Source of the DNA: Streptococcus porcinus
Lineage (GTDB): Bacteria > Bacillota > Bacilli > Lactobacillales > Streptococcaceae
DNA: 64,000 nucleotides
Direction of reading: 5' to 3'
Assembly: GCF_900475415.1 (NCBI RefSeq)
Contig: NZ_LS483388.1
Coordinates: 1,969,047 to 2,033,046, forward strand
Made by a program: the position numbers and the translations under genes. The notes beneath the pieces were generated by a model. It worked only from the letters and a program-made list of their open reading frames with translations. It was not told where the DNA came from and searched no databases. Positions 28,494-39,638 of the stretch are shown here, piece by piece (positions within the stretch are counted from its first letter, which is position 1; each line of letters opens with the position of its first letter).

Positions 28494-28606
28494 TAAATTA
28501 GATATACTTTTATTAAGTTAACTATATATTTAATTGAAAGTTATACCAAAACTTTAGTTTCCTCTGATATCTATTGTAATCTTCAGTGACAAAATAATTT
28601 TAAAAA

Positions 28607-28708
28607 TTACAAACAAGGTTAGGACATTCCACTATTCCTATGATAATGGGTAATTACAGTCACTTATCAAAAGAGAACGAGAAAAAGCCGTTTCATATTT
28701 TGAAATAG
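28607..28708 (+). pseudogene. Tyrosine integrase C-terminal remnant (copy 1)
   Basis: The plus strand reads LQTRLGHSTIPMIMGNYSHL and continues SKENEKKPFHILK before a stop codon, with an in-frame stop just upstream. This is the last stretch of a phage/ICE tyrosine recombinase: LGH and the nucleophile region (NYSH for the usual TYSH) remain, but the catalytic core is gone. It aligns residue by residue with copy 2 at 29.8 kb, with more changes, so it is the more decayed one. Confidence 0.75.
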
Positions 28709-28733
28709 CAGTTAATTCACTAAAAGAGGAAAT

Positions 28734-29414
28734 TTATTCTTTCCACCAGTTATTGAAATTCCACAATTGGTCTTGAATGCTATCTCCCAAGCGTTGATAC
28801 CAAGTCTTATTAGCTTCCTCTTGTTGCTGTTGTTTAAATAACTCTAAGGCATTATTTTCTTGATCTTGTCTCTCTAGGCCATCCTCAATTTTCTTAATTT
28901 CTTCATTGTATTGTTTATCTTCTTCCATAGATAAGAAATCTTTGTAAAAGGAAGAGCCAGCATAGAAACCATCATCACGTTTGAATGAGAATGTCAACCT
29001 TTCTCCTTTTTTCAGAGGTGTGTCCTTCAAATCAATAGTATAGGGGGTTCCTGAGTAGTACTGACGGAAAATATCCGTTTTATATGAATCAGTCTCTTCT
29101 CCCAAGTATTTAATTTTTTCAGGAGGGATAACTAAATTTCCACGGTTTTTATTGCTAGGATCACTTTGTCGGTAAAGGTAGACCCACCAACCTATAGGTA
29201 TATTAACTGTGATTTCTCTACTACCAACATATAAACCTTTAATAGATATAGGTTTTCCACTATCATCTTTAATAGTTTGCTGGGGCTCATCAAAGATAAA
29301 GTTATTCTGTGTTTCTGAATCTGAGTAGATTTCAGAAACACTAGCATTCGCACTAACTTTCATAGCGCACGCTGACAAGCATAAAATAACAACTAAAATT
29401 ATTTTTTTGTTCAT
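28734..29414 (-). CDS. Lipoprotein-like exported protein between two integrase remnants
   Basis: A 226-residue protein. Residues 4-15 are hydrophobic and are followed by LSAC, a plausible lipobox (Cys16). The mature part has a beta-rich segment (GSREITVNIPIGWWVYLY, PYTIDLKDTPLKKGERLTFSF), then a charged coiled-coil-like stretch of about 50 residues rich in Glu and Gln, and ends in an aromatic patch (WYQRLGDSIQDQLWNFNNWW) that looks amphipathic. I do not recognise a function. Good AAAGGAG site. It is flanked by integrase scars, so it is probably cargo of a lost element. A -10-like TATAAT lies at 29436-29441. Confidence 0.65.
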   Translation of the reverse strand: MNKKIILVVILCLSACAMKVSANASVSEIYSDSETQNNFIFDEPQQTIKDDSGKPISIKGLYVGSREITVNIPIGWWVYLYRQSDPSNKNRGNLVIPPEKIKYLGEETDSYKTDIFRQYYSGTPYTIDLKDTPLKKGERLTFSFKRDDGFYAGSSFYKDFLSMEEDKQYNEEIKKIEDGLERQDQENNALELFKQQQQEEANKTWYQRLGDSIQDQLWNFNNWWKE

Positions 29415-29518
29415 TTTTCTCCTTTAAAGTTAAGCATTATATTAATTATCATGTTAATAATTCTTGGTCAAAACACCAATTCTATTTTTAATAATTTCAA
29501 TTTAACTTTAGCTTTGGC

Positions 29519-29549
29519 AGTATAATAATTTTTACTCAATTATTATACT
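29519..29549. repeat. Perfect 12-bp inverted repeat
   Basis: AGTATAATAATT and its exact complement, separated by 7 bases. It lies about 105 bases upstream of the lipoprotein-like gene. No T tail, so an operator or element end is as likely as a terminator. Confidence 0.6.
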
Positions 29550-29823
29550 TTAACCTTGAGTATTTTCTATAATCATTATTTATAAAATAGTTTTATAGAT
29601 GAACTAGTATAAAGTACCTCTCTTACAGTAGTTATAATTATTCTTTTTGGAGAAATCATCAAAAACCTTTATACTGAGCGATTTATAAGTTTTTAAATTT
29701 AAATCTACGTTTTATAAAAAAGATTATTTTATATTTTTTATACCAATCAAAAATATATGATTTCAAAAAAATTAGCCTACAAGTAAGAGTATGAATTCTA
29801 TTTTTAGGCTAATTATATATTAA

Positions 29824-29955
29824 TACAAAAACTTCACCTCTAAAGCATTGCAACATCGTCTTGGACATCCTACTTTAGCAATGACTATAGATACCTATTC
29901 TCACCTCTCAAAAGAGAGCGTAAAAAAAGCCGTCTCATCTTTGAAACGGCGGTAA
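29824..29955 (+). pseudogene. Tyrosine integrase C-terminal remnant (copy 2)
   Basis: An open stretch of 43 codons between two stop codons reads KALQHRLGHPTLAMTIDTYS then HLSKESVKKAVSSLKRR. This is the C-terminal end of a tyrosine recombinase with the LGH motif and the TYSH nucleophile tyrosine. The arginine-containing and LRHTHA-type catalytic segments are missing upstream, so it is a 5'-truncated relic. It points toward the 3' end of rpsD, about 90 bases away. Confidence 0.82.
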
Positions 29956-30002
29956 ATTCATTGTAACTGATTAAATTTTATTTTTAGCATTCTACACAAC
30001 AA

Positions 30003-30025
30003 AAAAGCCTATTAAATAGGCTTTT
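30003..30025 (-). terminator. Intrinsic terminator of rpsD
   Basis: Stem AAAAGCCTATT/AATAGGCTTTT with a minimal loop and a T-rich tail on the minus strand, 20 bases after the rpsD stop codon. Confidence 0.8.
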
Positions 30026-30044
30026 AAAGTGTTTAATGTAAGAA

Positions 30045-30656
30045 TTAAAGCATTTTGTTGTAGAATTCAACGACAAGTGCTTCGTTAATTTCTGGATTGA
30101 TTTCATCGCGTTCTGGTAAACGAGTTAATGATCCTTCAAGTTTTTCAGCATCAAATGATACGAATGCTGGACGTCCAAGTGTAGCCTCAACAGCTTCAAG
30201 GATTGCAGGAACTTTCATTGATTTTTCACGAACTGAAATCACTTGACCAGGTTCTACACGGTATGAAGGGATATCAACACGTTTGCCATCAACAAGGATA
30301 TGTCCATGGTTAACAAATTGACGTGCTTGACGACGAGTAGTTGCAAGACCTAAACGGTAAACAACATTATCAAGACGACGTTCTAAAAGAACCATGAAGT
30401 TGAAACCAAGAGTTCCTTCTTTGATTTTTGTAGCTTGTACGAACAAGTTACGGAATTGTTTTTCACCTAAACCGTAAGAAAAACGTAATTTTTGTTTTTC
30501 AGCAAGTTGTAGACCGTACTCAGAAAGTTTACCACGGTTGTTAGGACCGTGTTGACCTGGTACGTAGTTACGACGTGCTAATTCTTTACCTGTGCCTGTA
30601 AGCGATAAGCCAAGACGACGTGATTGTTTCCATGATGGACCAGTATAACGTGACAT
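30045..30656 (-). CDS. rpsD: 30S ribosomal protein S4
   Basis: A 203-residue S4: N-terminal [16 protein letters not shown], and the S4 RNA-binding fold ([31 protein letters not shown]) in the middle. Primary 16S rRNA-binding and assembly protein. It has its own promoter and a leader of about 140 bases, which in Firmicutes commonly carries an S4-binding autoregulatory structure. The zinc-binding cysteines found in some S4 proteins are absent. Confidence 0.98.
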   Translation of the reverse strand: MSRYTGPSWKQSRRLGLSLTGTGKELARRNYVPGQHGPNNRGKLSEYGLQLAEKQKLRFSYGLGEKQFRNLFVQATKIKEGTLGFNFMVLLERRLDNVVYRLGLATTRRQARQFVNHGHILVDGKRVDIPSYRVEPGQVISVREKSMKVPAILEAVEATLGRPAFVSFDAEKLEGSLTRLPERDEINPEINEALVVEFYNKML

Positions 30657-30805
30657 ATTTAATGTCCTCCTCTAAATATTTTGAGGAAATAACTATTTGA
30701 AAAATCCTGATTCGTGCAGAGGGTTTTCACCTAAACAGCAAAGGTTACTTGAATAGATAACCACCTGTTGACGAGCTTCATATTTTTCTGCTATTATTTC
30801 ACACA
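30657..30805 (-). promoter_or_regulatory. rpsD 5' leader, candidate S4 autoregulatory RNA
   Basis: From the predicted start about 7 bases below the -10 to the AGGAGG site of rpsD there are roughly 145 untranslated bases. Firmicutes S4 is known to repress its own translation through such a leader. I could not fold it, so the call rests on position and length. Confidence 0.4.
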
Positions 30806-30811
30806 AAAAGT

Positions 30812-30840
30812 ATTATAACACGATTATCAAAATCTGTAAA
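30812..30840 (-). promoter_or_regulatory. rpsD promoter
   Basis: TTTACA (30835-30840) and TATAAT (30812-30817) on the minus strand with a 17-base spacer: a near-consensus vegetative promoter. Confidence 0.8.
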
Positions 30841-30876
30841 ACATATTTTTAAATTCACATGCTTCTTGTTCCTTTT

Positions 30877-31149
30877 TTAATCTAGATATCTAATTAAGGT
30901 TTTCTCTGTCAGAATATCTGAGTAAGTATAGGATTCAACATAGGTATTGTTATAACCTCCAGATTGATCAACATTGTCATTATATTCAATAATAAATAAA
31001 GAACTATAAACTTCAATCAGACGACCAATTTTATTTTTTTCCCTTTTTCTACCGTTTTCTAAGGTCAATTCCACCAGTTGACCTTCATGAGCTTTAATAT
31101 CTTCTTTAATTTTTTTCATTTTTGCAACATCTGCAAATGCATCACTCAT
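30877..31149 (-). CDS. veg: Veg family protein
   Basis: A 90-residue protein of the Veg/DUF1021 family: an N-terminal helix, then GQLVELTLENGRKREKNKIGRLIEVYSSLFIIEYN and YSYSDILT-like sequence near the end (here ESYTYSDILTEKTL), matching Bacillus Veg. Veg has been linked to biofilm formation in Bacillus; its biochemical role is unsettled. It follows dnaB by 12 bases and is the last gene of the gdpP-rplI-dnaB-veg operon. I see no clear terminator after it. Confidence 0.85.
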   Translation of the reverse strand: MSDAFADVAKMKKIKEDIKAHEGQLVELTLENGRKREKNKIGRLIEVYSSLFIIEYNDNVDQSGGYNNTYVESYTYSDILTEKTLIRYLD

Positions 31150-31161
31150 ATTCTATTCCTC

Positions 31162-32523
31162 TTATCTCTCTTCAAATTGTGCAATAGTTGAAAACTTGTT
31201 GTATTCTTTTTGGAACATTAATTTAACAGTCCCACGCGCTCCTGAACGGTTTTTTTCTAAAATAACTTCTATTGTATTATCTTCTATAGCATCCTCAGTT
31301 TCTTCGCCCTCTTTACGATAATAATCATCTCGGTATAAAAAAGCAACAATATCAGCATCTTGCTCAATAGATCCTGATTCTCGAATATCTGATAATACTG
31401 GTCTCTTATCTTGTCTTTGTTCAACACCACGTGATAATTGGCTAAGTGCTATAACAGGAACTTTTAACTCCTTAGCCAGTATTTTTAGCTGACGCGATAT
31501 ATCTGAAACTTCTTGCTGACGATTTTCTGGCTTAGTTCCGGTTATTAACTGAAGATAGTCAATAACAATAAGTCCTAAGCCACCTTCTACTTCTTGAGAG
31601 AGTTTACGAGCTCTAGCACGAATTTCAGTAATCTTGATTCCTGGTGTGTCATCAATATAAATAGGAGCCTCTGCAAGTGCCCCTTGAGCAATTGTTACAT
31701 TATTCCAATCCTGCTCTGTTAATTGTCCTGTTCTTAGATTATGAGAATCTACCATACCTTCCGCAGCCAACATCCGGTCAACCAAACTTTCAGCACCCAT
31801 TTCTAAAGAAAAAATAGCAACAGCTTGTTTCTGTTTAGTTCCAACATTTTGAGCAATATTGAGCACAAAGGCTGTCTTACCAACCGCTGGACGTGCTGCA
31901 AGAATAATAAGTTGATCAGGATGTAAACCTGTTGTAATCTTATCGAGATCCCGAAAACCAGTAGGAAGCCCTGTGACATCTGTAGTTTGTTTAGAACGAA
32001 TTTCAAGATTTTCATAGTTAACTTTTAAAACATCTGAAATTTTTCTAAACCCACTTCGGTTACTATGTTCATTAATTTCAATTAATGCTTTTTCCGCACC
32101 AGCAATAATATCCTCAGAATCAGAGGCCCCTTCATATGCTAAGTTTACAGTATCTGTCAACCTCGAAATAATATCTCGGAGCATGGCTTTCTCCGCGACT
32201 ATCTTAGCATAGTATTCTGCATTTGCGCTCGTTGGGACACTATTAACAAGTTCAACAATATAAGACAAGCCACCAATATTTTGTAAATCCCCTTGATTGT
32301 CTAAAATAGTTCGAACTGTTGTAGCATCAATAGCATCATTCCGATCACTAAGGGTAATCATTGCCCGAAAGATAATTTTATGAGAATATTTATAAAAATC
32401 GTCAGGACTAATAAATTCTCTAACTGTAATGAGTTTGTCCGGCGAAATAAATATTGAGCCTAAGACAGACTGTTCTGCCAGTAAATCTTGTGGCTGAACT
32501 CTTAATTCTGGTATTTCAGGCAA
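31162..32523 (-). CDS. dnaB: Replicative DNA helicase (DnaB; named DnaC in Bacillus)
   Basis: The 453-residue hexameric helicase that unwinds DNA at the fork. N-terminal DnaB domain (PQDLLAEQSVLGSIFI), RecA-type C-terminal domain with Walker A ARPAVGKTA, the DnaB motif FSLEMGAESLVDRML, Walker B GLIVIDYLQLI, and SQLSRGVEQRQDKRP. The start codon is TTG at 32523, supported by GGAGG seven bases upstream. Between rplI and veg in the operon. No intein. Confidence 0.97.
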   Translation of the reverse strand: MPEIPELRVQPQDLLAEQSVLGSIFISPDKLITVREFISPDDFYKYSHKIIFRAMITLSDRNDAIDATTVRTILDNQGDLQNIGGLSYIVELVNSVPTSANAEYYAKIVAEKAMLRDIISRLTDTVNLAYEGASDSEDIIAGAEKALIEINEHSNRSGFRKISDVLKVNYENLEIRSKQTTDVTGLPTGFRDLDKITTGLHPDQLIILAARPAVGKTAFVLNIAQNVGTKQKQAVAIFSLEMGAESLVDRMLAAEGMVDSHNLRTGQLTEQDWNNVTIAQGALAEAPIYIDDTPGIKITEIRARARKLSQEVEGGLGLIVIDYLQLITGTKPENRQQEVSDISRQLKILAKELKVPVIALSQLSRGVEQRQDKRPVLSDIRESGSIEQDADIVAFLYRDDYYRKEGEETEDAIEDNTIEVILEKNRSGARGTVKLMFQKEYNKFSTIAQFEER

Positions 32524-32560
32524 ATCTTACACCTCCACTTCTAATTAAGTAATCAAGACC

Positions 32561-33013
32561 TTAAGCCTGATCAACTTTTAATTTAATTTCTGCTTTGACT
32601 TCTTTATGTAGCTTAACAGGGACTTCTATTAAACCAATTGCTCTAATTGGATGATCCAAGTCAATATGTCTCTTATCAACACTAATATTGAACTGTTTTT
32701 TTAATTCATCAGCAATTTTCTTTGCCGTAATTGAACCAAAAGTTCTCCCATCAGGACCAACTTTTTCAGTAAAGGAAACAACTGTTTTTTCATTTTCAAG
32801 CGCCTTTTTTGTAGCTTGAGCTTCTGCAAGTAGTTCAGCCTGAGCCTTCTCTTCAGCTTTTTGCTTCCCTTTCAATTCACCAATTGATTGATTTGTTGCT
32901 TCTTTAGCAAGATTTTTCTTAATAAGAAAATTTTGAGCATAGCCTGTAGGGACTTCTTTTATTTGTCCTTTTCTCCCTTTACCTTTAACATCTTCTAAAA
33001 AAATAACCTTCAT
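32561..33013 (-). CDS. rplI: 50S ribosomal protein L9
   Basis: A 150-residue L9: N-terminal [31 protein letters not shown], a long connecting helix rich in Ala, Lys and Glu (residues 45-75), and a C-terminal RNA-binding domain. The ATG overlaps the gdpP stop by one base (TAATG), giving tight coupling. The gdpP-rplI-dnaB order is conserved in Firmicutes. Confidence 0.98.
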   Translation of the reverse strand: MKVIFLEDVKGKGRKGQIKEVPTGYAQNFLIKKNLAKEATNQSIGELKGKQKAEEKAQAELLAEAQATKKALENEKTVVSFTEKVGPDGRTFGSITAKKIADELKKQFNISVDKRHIDLDHPIRAIGLIEVPVKLHKEVKAEIKLKVDQA

Positions 33014-34986
33014 TATTCCACCTCATTTGTTTCTTTTAGTGTGTTTTCAATTGTCTCAATTAATAATTGTTTCACATCATCAAAATGTTGATTTTCAATT
33101 TGACAGGCAGCTAGATTAAAATGTCCTCCACCGCCTAGCTTTTCCATTATGCGTTGAACATTTATTTTACTCCTACTTCGAGCTGAGATGACAATTTTAT
33201 CACTTTGAGTCTGAACCATCGCAAAACTAGCCTCAATTCCTGCCATAGACAAGAGAGTATCTGCAGCCTTACTTGCAATAACGTTAGAATATAGATGATC
33301 TTCCACGCCTGTTCCCACAATAATATTGTCACAGAGACGTTCGCCACGAAGTATAATTTCATTAACCTGTTTATATTCATTAAAATCAGTAGCTGATATT
33401 TGCTGAATTTCAACACTATCACTGCCTTTATTTCGTAAATAACTAGCAACGTCAAAAGTTCTACTTGTTACTCGAGTAGAAAAGTTCTTGGTATCAAGCA
33501 TGATTCCAGCCATCAAAATACTAGCCTGAACCTTGCTAAGTCTCTTCTTATCATTTTGGAATTGGATTAGTTCTGTAACTAACTCAGCAGCACTACTTGC
33601 TCCACTTTCAATAAAGGTTAAGATAGCATTCTCAGGAAAATCATCATCTCTTCTATGATGGTCTACAATAATAACATCATCAAACATCTCATAAAAATCT
33701 TTAGATAACGTTAATGAAGTTTTCGAATGATCCACCATAACTAAAAGTGAATTTTTTGTGACTAAACGCATAGCATGAGTGACACTTATCAAGCGAGTTT
33801 TTCCATCCGCTTGTAGTCTTTCAATAGCTCTTTCAATGTCATGCGCCATATCATCTGGCTCATAAACTGCAAAAGAATTATCAATAATGTTACTAGCAAA
33901 AAATTGCATACCAACTGAAGCTCCTAAAGCGTCCATATCCAATTTTTTATGACCTACAATGAAAACATTGTCAACTGTCTTAATTCGATCAGAAATAGCT
34001 GTCATCATTGCCCTTGTTCGAGTTCTTGATCGCTTAACAGTTGACACAGATCCGCCACCAAAATAAATTGGGGTTTTCCCCTCTTCATTTTCCCGAATAA
34101 CTGTTTGATCCCCACCACGTACTAAAGCAATATTTAAATTTTCAAGAGCAACCTGACCAATTTGGTCGTGATATTTTTGCCCAAAGGAAATACCCATACT
34201 CAATGTTAGGCGCAACTGTCTTTCCTGAGCTTCTTTTCGGAAAACTTCTAAAATAGCAAATTTATTATCCATTAATTCTTTTAGATTTTGATAATCTGTG
34301 AAGAAATAATAGCGATCCATATTAACACGACGGTAAAAAATGTGGCGTGTATCCATAAAGTCAGCAATAAAATTAGCAATAAAGCTGTTAATTTTTGAAA
34401 TATCGGCATCCGTTAAATTATCAGTAATTTCATCGTAATTATCAATTGAAATAATACCAATAACCGGTCGCAGCATACTAGCATCTATTGTCTGACGGTT
34501 ACCGATAAAAGCGTCGAAGAAATAAAAGACGCCTGCAGCTTCATCTAAATAAGATGTGTATCGATTTCCTGAAACTTCAAAAGTTTGAGATATATTACCT
34601 TTTCGCTTTTCTAGTAAAATATCGTGAATCATTTGATTTTGAAATAAGCCTTCTTCACTTGTAAAAATTAGCTCAGTATAAGGGTTATACCACTCAACTA
34701 AATTAGTTTCTTTATCAAATTGAACAACCCCAACAGGCATTTTATCCAGTAAGGATTTTAAATTATTTTCTGTTTGTTCATTTAAAATTTCAATATGATT
34801 TAAATCAGATAATTCATGAACCTCTTTTTGATACCAGAGAAGTGCAATAATAAATAAGAGCACAAGAAAAATAGCTAGCAAAAGTAGCATTTTTGATTGA
34901 ACGATACTGACACAGAGTGCTAATAATCCAAATAAAATTAAACCCATCAACATTAAATGGATGGTTTCAAAACGAAATCTTTTCAT
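33013..34986 (-). CDS. gdpP: Cyclic-di-AMP phosphodiesterase GdpP
   Basis: Hydrolyses c-di-AMP. 657 residues: two N-terminal membrane segments (about 6-45), a degenerate PAS domain, a degenerate GGDEF domain, then the catalytic DHH domain ([21 protein letters not shown]) and DHHA1 ([10 protein letters not shown]). I start at the ATG at 34986 after AAGAGG; longer forms would use a TTG at 35019 inside the promoter. An extended -10 (TGGTATAAT) lies just upstream of this start, directly after the mnmG terminator. Confidence 0.95.
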   Translation of the reverse strand: MKRFRFETIHLMLMGLILFGLLALCVSIVQSKMLLLLAIFLVLLFIIALLWYQKEVHELSDLNHIEILNEQTENNLKSLLDKMPVGVVQFDKETNLVEWYNPYTELIFTSEEGLFQNQMIHDILLEKRKGNISQTFEVSGNRYTSYLDEAAGVFYFFDAFIGNRQTIDASMLRPVIGIISIDNYDEITDNLTDADISKINSFIANFIADFMDTRHIFYRRVNMDRYYFFTDYQNLKELMDNKFAILEVFRKEAQERQLRLTLSMGISFGQKYHDQIGQVALENLNIALVRGGDQTVIRENEEGKTPIYFGGGSVSTVKRSRTRTRAMMTAISDRIKTVDNVFIVGHKKLDMDALGASVGMQFFASNIIDNSFAVYEPDDMAHDIERAIERLQADGKTRLISVTHAMRLVTKNSLLVMVDHSKTSLTLSKDFYEMFDDVIIVDHHRRDDDFPENAILTFIESGASSAAELVTELIQFQNDKKRLSKVQASILMAGIMLDTKNFSTRVTSRTFDVASYLRNKGSDSVEIQQISATDFNEYKQVNEIILRGERLCDNIIVGTGVEDHLYSNVIASKAADTLLSMAGIEASFAMVQTQSDKIVISARSRSKINVQRIMEKLGGGGHFNLAACQIENQHFDDVKQLLIETIENTLKETNEVE

Positions 34987-35007
34987 CCTATAACCTCTTA
35001 AGGACTT

Positions 35008-35016
35008 ATTATACCA
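35008..35016 (-). promoter_or_regulatory. Extended -10 promoter of the gdpP operon
   Basis: TGGTATAAT on the minus strand, in the first bases after the mnmG terminator and 22 bases before the gdpP ATG, giving a short leader. Confidence 0.65.
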
Positions 35017-35043
35017 CAAAAAAGCCCTGAAATACAGAGCTTT
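35017..35043 (-). terminator. Intrinsic terminator of mnmG
   Basis: Nine-bp stem (35021-35029 / 35035-35043, one G-U pair), 5-base loop and a T run on the minus strand. Confidence 0.75.
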
Positions 35044-35073
35044 ACGTATCTATTAAGGTTACATTTTTGTGAC

Positions 35074-36975
35074 CTATTGTGTCTTTCTTCTTGCTTTACC
35101 GTTCCCTTCAATATAGACCATTAAGATAGATATATCAGCTGGGTTAACTCCTGAAATCCGGCTAGCTTGTCCAATCGTTTCGGGATTAATTTTTTTAAAT
35201 TTTTGACGCGCTTCCGTTGCTATGGAATCAATAGCATCCCAGTCAATATTCTTTGGAATCTTTTTTTCTTCCATTCGTTTCATTTTTGCAACTTGATCCA
35301 AAGCTTTATTGATGTACCCCTCATATTTGATTTCTGTTTCTAGTAACTCAATAACCTTAGTGTCGAGGTTTTCATCAGCAGAACCGATAAACGAAATAGC
35401 AGTAGCATAATCAATTTCTGGACGACGCATAAATTCTTTAGCTGTCATAGCATCTGTTAAAGGTTTAAACCCTAATGCCTCTACTTTTTCATTAGTTTCT
35501 CTAATCGGTTTTAGTTTGATGCTACTTAGACGCCTTAGCTCTTTCTCAAATTGTTTCTTCTTAGTTTCAAAAATACTCCATCTCTCATCGTCAACAAGTC
35601 CAATTTGACGACCCAGTTCTGTTAATCGCATATCTGCATTATCATGACGTAAAATTAACCGATACTCAGCACGAGAAGTTAAGAGACGATACGGCTCTAA
35701 GGTTCCCTTAGTCACTAAATCATCAATCATAACACCGATATAGGCATCACTTCTTTTAAGAATAAGTTCCGGTTTACCTTGTACCTTAAGAGCAGCATTA
35801 ATCCCAGCAATAATCCCTTGCCCAGCAGCCTCTTCGTAACCAGAAGTCCCATTAGTCTGACCCGCTGTAAATAAGCCAGAAATAACTTTGGTCTCAAGCG
35901 TTGCGCGCAGTTGATGAGGGAGAACAATATCATATTCAATGGCATATCCTGTCCGCATCATTTCAGCATTTTCTAAACCCTTAATCGAATGCAATAGGTC
36001 CTTTTGAACATCTTCAGGTAAACTTGTTGAAAGTCCTTGAACGTAAACTTCCTCAGTATCACGTCCTTCGGGTTCCAAAAATAACTGATGTCTCTCTTTA
36101 TCAGCAAAACGGACGATTTTATCCTCAATGGATGGACAATATCGAGGTCCAATACCCTTTACAATTCCTGAAAACATTGGAGCACGGTAAAGATTTTTAT
36201 TAATAATATCATGACTATTTTTGTTAGTATACGTTAGCCAACATGGAATTTGATCCTTCAAATAATCCTCATCTTTAGACATGAATGAGAAATGATTTGG
36301 GTTATGGTCACCGGGCTGAATTTCTGTTTGTGAATAATCAATAGACGAGGCCTTAACACGTGGAGGTGTCCCTGTTTTGAAACGACCAATTTCTAAGCCC
36401 AGCTTTTTTAAATTATCAGCCAAGGTAATAGAGGCTAAACTATTATTAGGTCCAGAAGAATATTTTAATTCTCCTAAAATAATTTCTCCTCTTAAAGCAG
36501 TTCCAGTTGTTACTACAACTGCTCTAGCAGAAAATTTCTGACCAGTAGCTGTCAAAACACCAACCACTTTTCCATCTTCTACCAAGATATCATCAATCAT
36601 GCTCTGGCGGAGCGTCAAATTCTCTTGGTTTTCAACGGTCTGCTTCATTTCCCTAGCATACAAAGCCTTATCAGCTTGAGCACGAAGGGCGCGAACAGCT
36701 GGTCCTTTTCCAGTATTCAACATTTTCATTTGAATATAGGTTTTGTCAATATTCTTACCCATCTCGCCACCAAGAGCATCAATTTCACGGACAACAATCC
36801 CTTTTGCTGATCCTCCAATTGATGGATTACAAGGCATAAAAGCAAGCATATCTAAGTTGATAGTAGCTAGTAAAGTTTTACAACCCATACGAGCTGCAGC
36901 TAAACTTGCTTCAACACCAGCGTGACCCGCCCCTATAACAATGACGTCATAGGATTCTGTAAATTCATGTACCAT
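35074..36975 (-). CDS. mnmG: tRNA uridine-5-carboxymethylaminomethyl modification enzyme MnmG
   Basis: With MnmE, MnmG (GidA) modifies U34 of tRNAs at carbon 5, using FAD. 633 residues, the family length. FAD-binding [17 protein letters not shown] near residue 15, the [11 protein letters not shown] motif, the redox Cys region (CPSIEDK), and [10 protein letters not shown]. Preceded by AAGAGG. The thiolase MnmA, which acts on the same uridine, lies 1.3 kb upstream on the same strand, with a Nudix gene and marC between. Confidence 0.97.
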   Translation of the reverse strand: MVHEFTESYDVIVIGAGHAGVEASLAAARMGCKTLLATINLDMLAFMPCNPSIGGSAKGIVVREIDALGGEMGKNIDKTYIQMKMLNTGKGPAVRALRAQADKALYAREMKQTVENQENLTLRQSMIDDILVEDGKVVGVLTATGQKFSARAVVVTTGTALRGEIILGELKYSSGPNNSLASITLADNLKKLGLEIGRFKTGTPPRVKASSIDYSQTEIQPGDHNPNHFSFMSKDEDYLKDQIPCWLTYTNKNSHDIINKNLYRAPMFSGIVKGIGPRYCPSIEDKIVRFADKERHQLFLEPEGRDTEEVYVQGLSTSLPEDVQKDLLHSIKGLENAEMMRTGYAIEYDIVLPHQLRATLETKVISGLFTAGQTNGTSGYEEAAGQGIIAGINAALKVQGKPELILKRSDAYIGVMIDDLVTKGTLEPYRLLTSRAEYRLILRHDNADMRLTELGRQIGLVDDERWSIFETKKKQFEKELRRLSSIKLKPIRETNEKVEALGFKPLTDAMTAKEFMRRPEIDYATAISFIGSADENLDTKVIELLETEIKYEGYINKALDQVAKMKRMEEKKIPKNIDWDAIDSIATEARQKFKKINPETIGQASRISGVNPADISILMVYIEGNGKARRKTQ

Positions 36976-36991
36976 TTTAATTTCCTCTTTT

Positions 36992-37441
36992 TTACTGATT
37001 GATGATATGTTTTAATTGTCCATTCCAATTCGGCAAGCTATCTTTTAAAAACTCTGGAACTAAATCAATTTCTGACAGTCTATTGATATCTACCCACTCA
37101 CAAACTTGAACTTTAGTTCCTTCTCGCATATTTAAACTAGGCTCTTCTAATGGTGTAACCATGTAATGAAATTCAATATTATGCCAATAAAACTGTTCAT
37201 CCCAAAAATGATTTTCGACAATAAATGCTAACTTTTTTACTGAAATTTCTATCCCTAGCTCTTCTATCGTTTCACGTGAAACAGCTGTTTCAGTCCTTTC
37301 TCCGATATGAACTGCTCCTCCAATTGGATAATAACGTTTGTTACTATCTCTTATTAAAAATATCTGACCGTTCCTAACTAGGAGAGCTGTTGCCCTAATT
37401 GAACTTACTGTCTGTTCTTTAGTAAATCTAAAATCACTCAT
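36992..37441 (-). CDS. Nudix hydrolase
   Basis: A 149-residue Nudix protein with the box [24 protein letters not shown] at about residues 40-63, plus a short beta-rich body. The substrate cannot be told. I start at the ATG at 37441 (GAGG five bases upstream) rather than the longer in-frame start at 37507, whose extra residues are not Nudix-like. It ends 16 bases before mnmG and may be co-transcribed with it. A parS-type palindrome lies inside the coding sequence. Confidence 0.82.
   Translation of the reverse strand: MSDFRFTKEQTVSSIRATALLVRNGQIFLIRDSNKRYYPIGGAVHIGERTETAVSRETIEELGIEISVKKLAFIVENHFWDEQFYWHNIEFHYMVTPLEEPSLNMREGTKVQVCEWVDINRLSEIDLVPEFLKDSLPNWNGQLKHIINQ
37268..37283. promoter_or_regulatory. 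Candidate parS site (ParB-binding palindrome) 1
   Basis: CGTTTCACGTGAAACA matches the Bacillus/streptococcal consensus TGTTNCACGTGAAACA at 15 of 16 positions. It lies in the Nudix gene about 27 kb from the origin. Confidence 0.8.
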
Positions 37442-37622
37442 CGAATCCTCACACTTGGTCATTAAAGTTAAAGAAAAATAGCCAAAACCCTCGAAAATTG
37501 TACACAAAAAGGCTTACAATTTCCATGAGCTTTGACCATCACAGTTTTTATAAATTTATTTTAGCAAATAGATATTAAAAGTCAATAATGAACGATGTCG
37601 ACTCTCTATTTTCAGCAACAAA

Positions 37623-37652
37623 TCTTTACACGACTTTCAATAGTTGTAAAGA
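37623..37652 (-). terminator. Weak candidate terminator after marC
   Basis: Eight-bp stem TCTTTACA/TGTAAAGA with a 14-base loop and only a short T run on the minus strand. Confidence 0.4.
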
Positions 37653-37663
37653 TCCTGTAAAGG

Positions 37664-38275
37664 CTAAATATGAAAGGACCCTCTAATTCCTATGACTAGC
37701 ATCTGAATTCCGATTGTTGTTAAAATTAACCCCATCAAACGTGTAATCACACTCATCACATTTTTTCCGAGAAACTCTGAAATTGTTTTAGCACTAATTA
37801 ACAAACCATAAGTAATTAAGCAAAGGATAAAAAATGAAATTAGGGTAATTAACTGATTTTCAAAACTTCCTTGTGAAAGTGTAATTGCAGTTGCAATAGT
37901 CCCTGGACCTGCAAATAAAGGCATCGCCAAAGGAGAGATTGCAATATCCATTGGATTCGTTTTCTCATTTGCACCAAGATGATTTATCAAAGGCGCATGA
38001 ACGCCATTAATCATGTGGTAACCTGTTAGGGCTACTAAAATGCCTCCTGCAATTCTTAAAGAATGAATCGTAATCCCAAAAATTTGAAAAATATAGTGTC
38101 CACTGAAAGTAACAACTAAAATAATGATAAAAGCAATTATTAAACTATTCTTTGCAACGGCTTTTGAAATTTTTTGATCATCATCTGCAACTAAGGCCAT
38201 ATAGGCTGGTAAATTTGAAATAGGATTCATTATCGCAAAAAATGCCATAAAAGTAAGTGTCAATTTACTAATCAT
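37664..38275 (-). CDS. MarC family membrane protein
   Basis: A 203-residue protein with six membrane segments and the MarC/UPF0056 motifs MAFFAIMNPISNLPAYMAL at the N-terminus and SPLAMPLFAGPGTIATAI in the middle. The family's function is unresolved; an old link to multiple antibiotic resistance has been withdrawn. ATG after AAGAGG. It starts 34 bases after mnmA, so the two are probably co-transcribed. Confidence 0.88.
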   Translation of the reverse strand: MISKLTLTFMAFFAIMNPISNLPAYMALVADDDQKISKAVAKNSLIIAFIIILVVTFSGHYIFQIFGITIHSLRIAGGILVALTGYHMINGVHAPLINHLGANEKTNPMDIAISPLAMPLFAGPGTIATAITLSQGSFENQLITLISFFILCLITYGLLISAKTISEFLGKNVMSVITRLMGLILTTIGIQMLVIGIRGSFHI

Positions 38276-38309
38276 TGTTTCCTCTTATCACTTGACAGTT
38301 GTGTAATAT

Positions 38310-39558
<1,249 letters not shown>

Positions 39559-39601
39559 CTACTTAATATTCACAAAAATTAAGACAAGATATCCACTAGT
39601 T

Positions 39602-39610
39602 TGTTATAAT
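39602..39610 (+). promoter_or_regulatory. Extended -10 promoter of sdaAB
   Basis: TGTTATAAT with an AAGACA-like -35 at 39581-39586, followed by a short leader to the sdaAB ATG. Confidence 0.6.
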
Positions 39611-39638
39611 AAACCTACAGTAAAATTTGGGAGTAACT

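Larger units (their letters stand above)
29415..30044. other. Intergenic region with inverted repeats and an integrase remnant
   Basis: 630 bases, very AT-rich. It holds a 12-bp perfect inverted repeat (29519-29530 / 29538-29549), a 10-bp inverted repeat (29770-29779 / 29805-29814, 25-base loop), the integrase remnant at 29824-29955 and the rpsD terminator. No intact gene. Confidence 0.65.
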
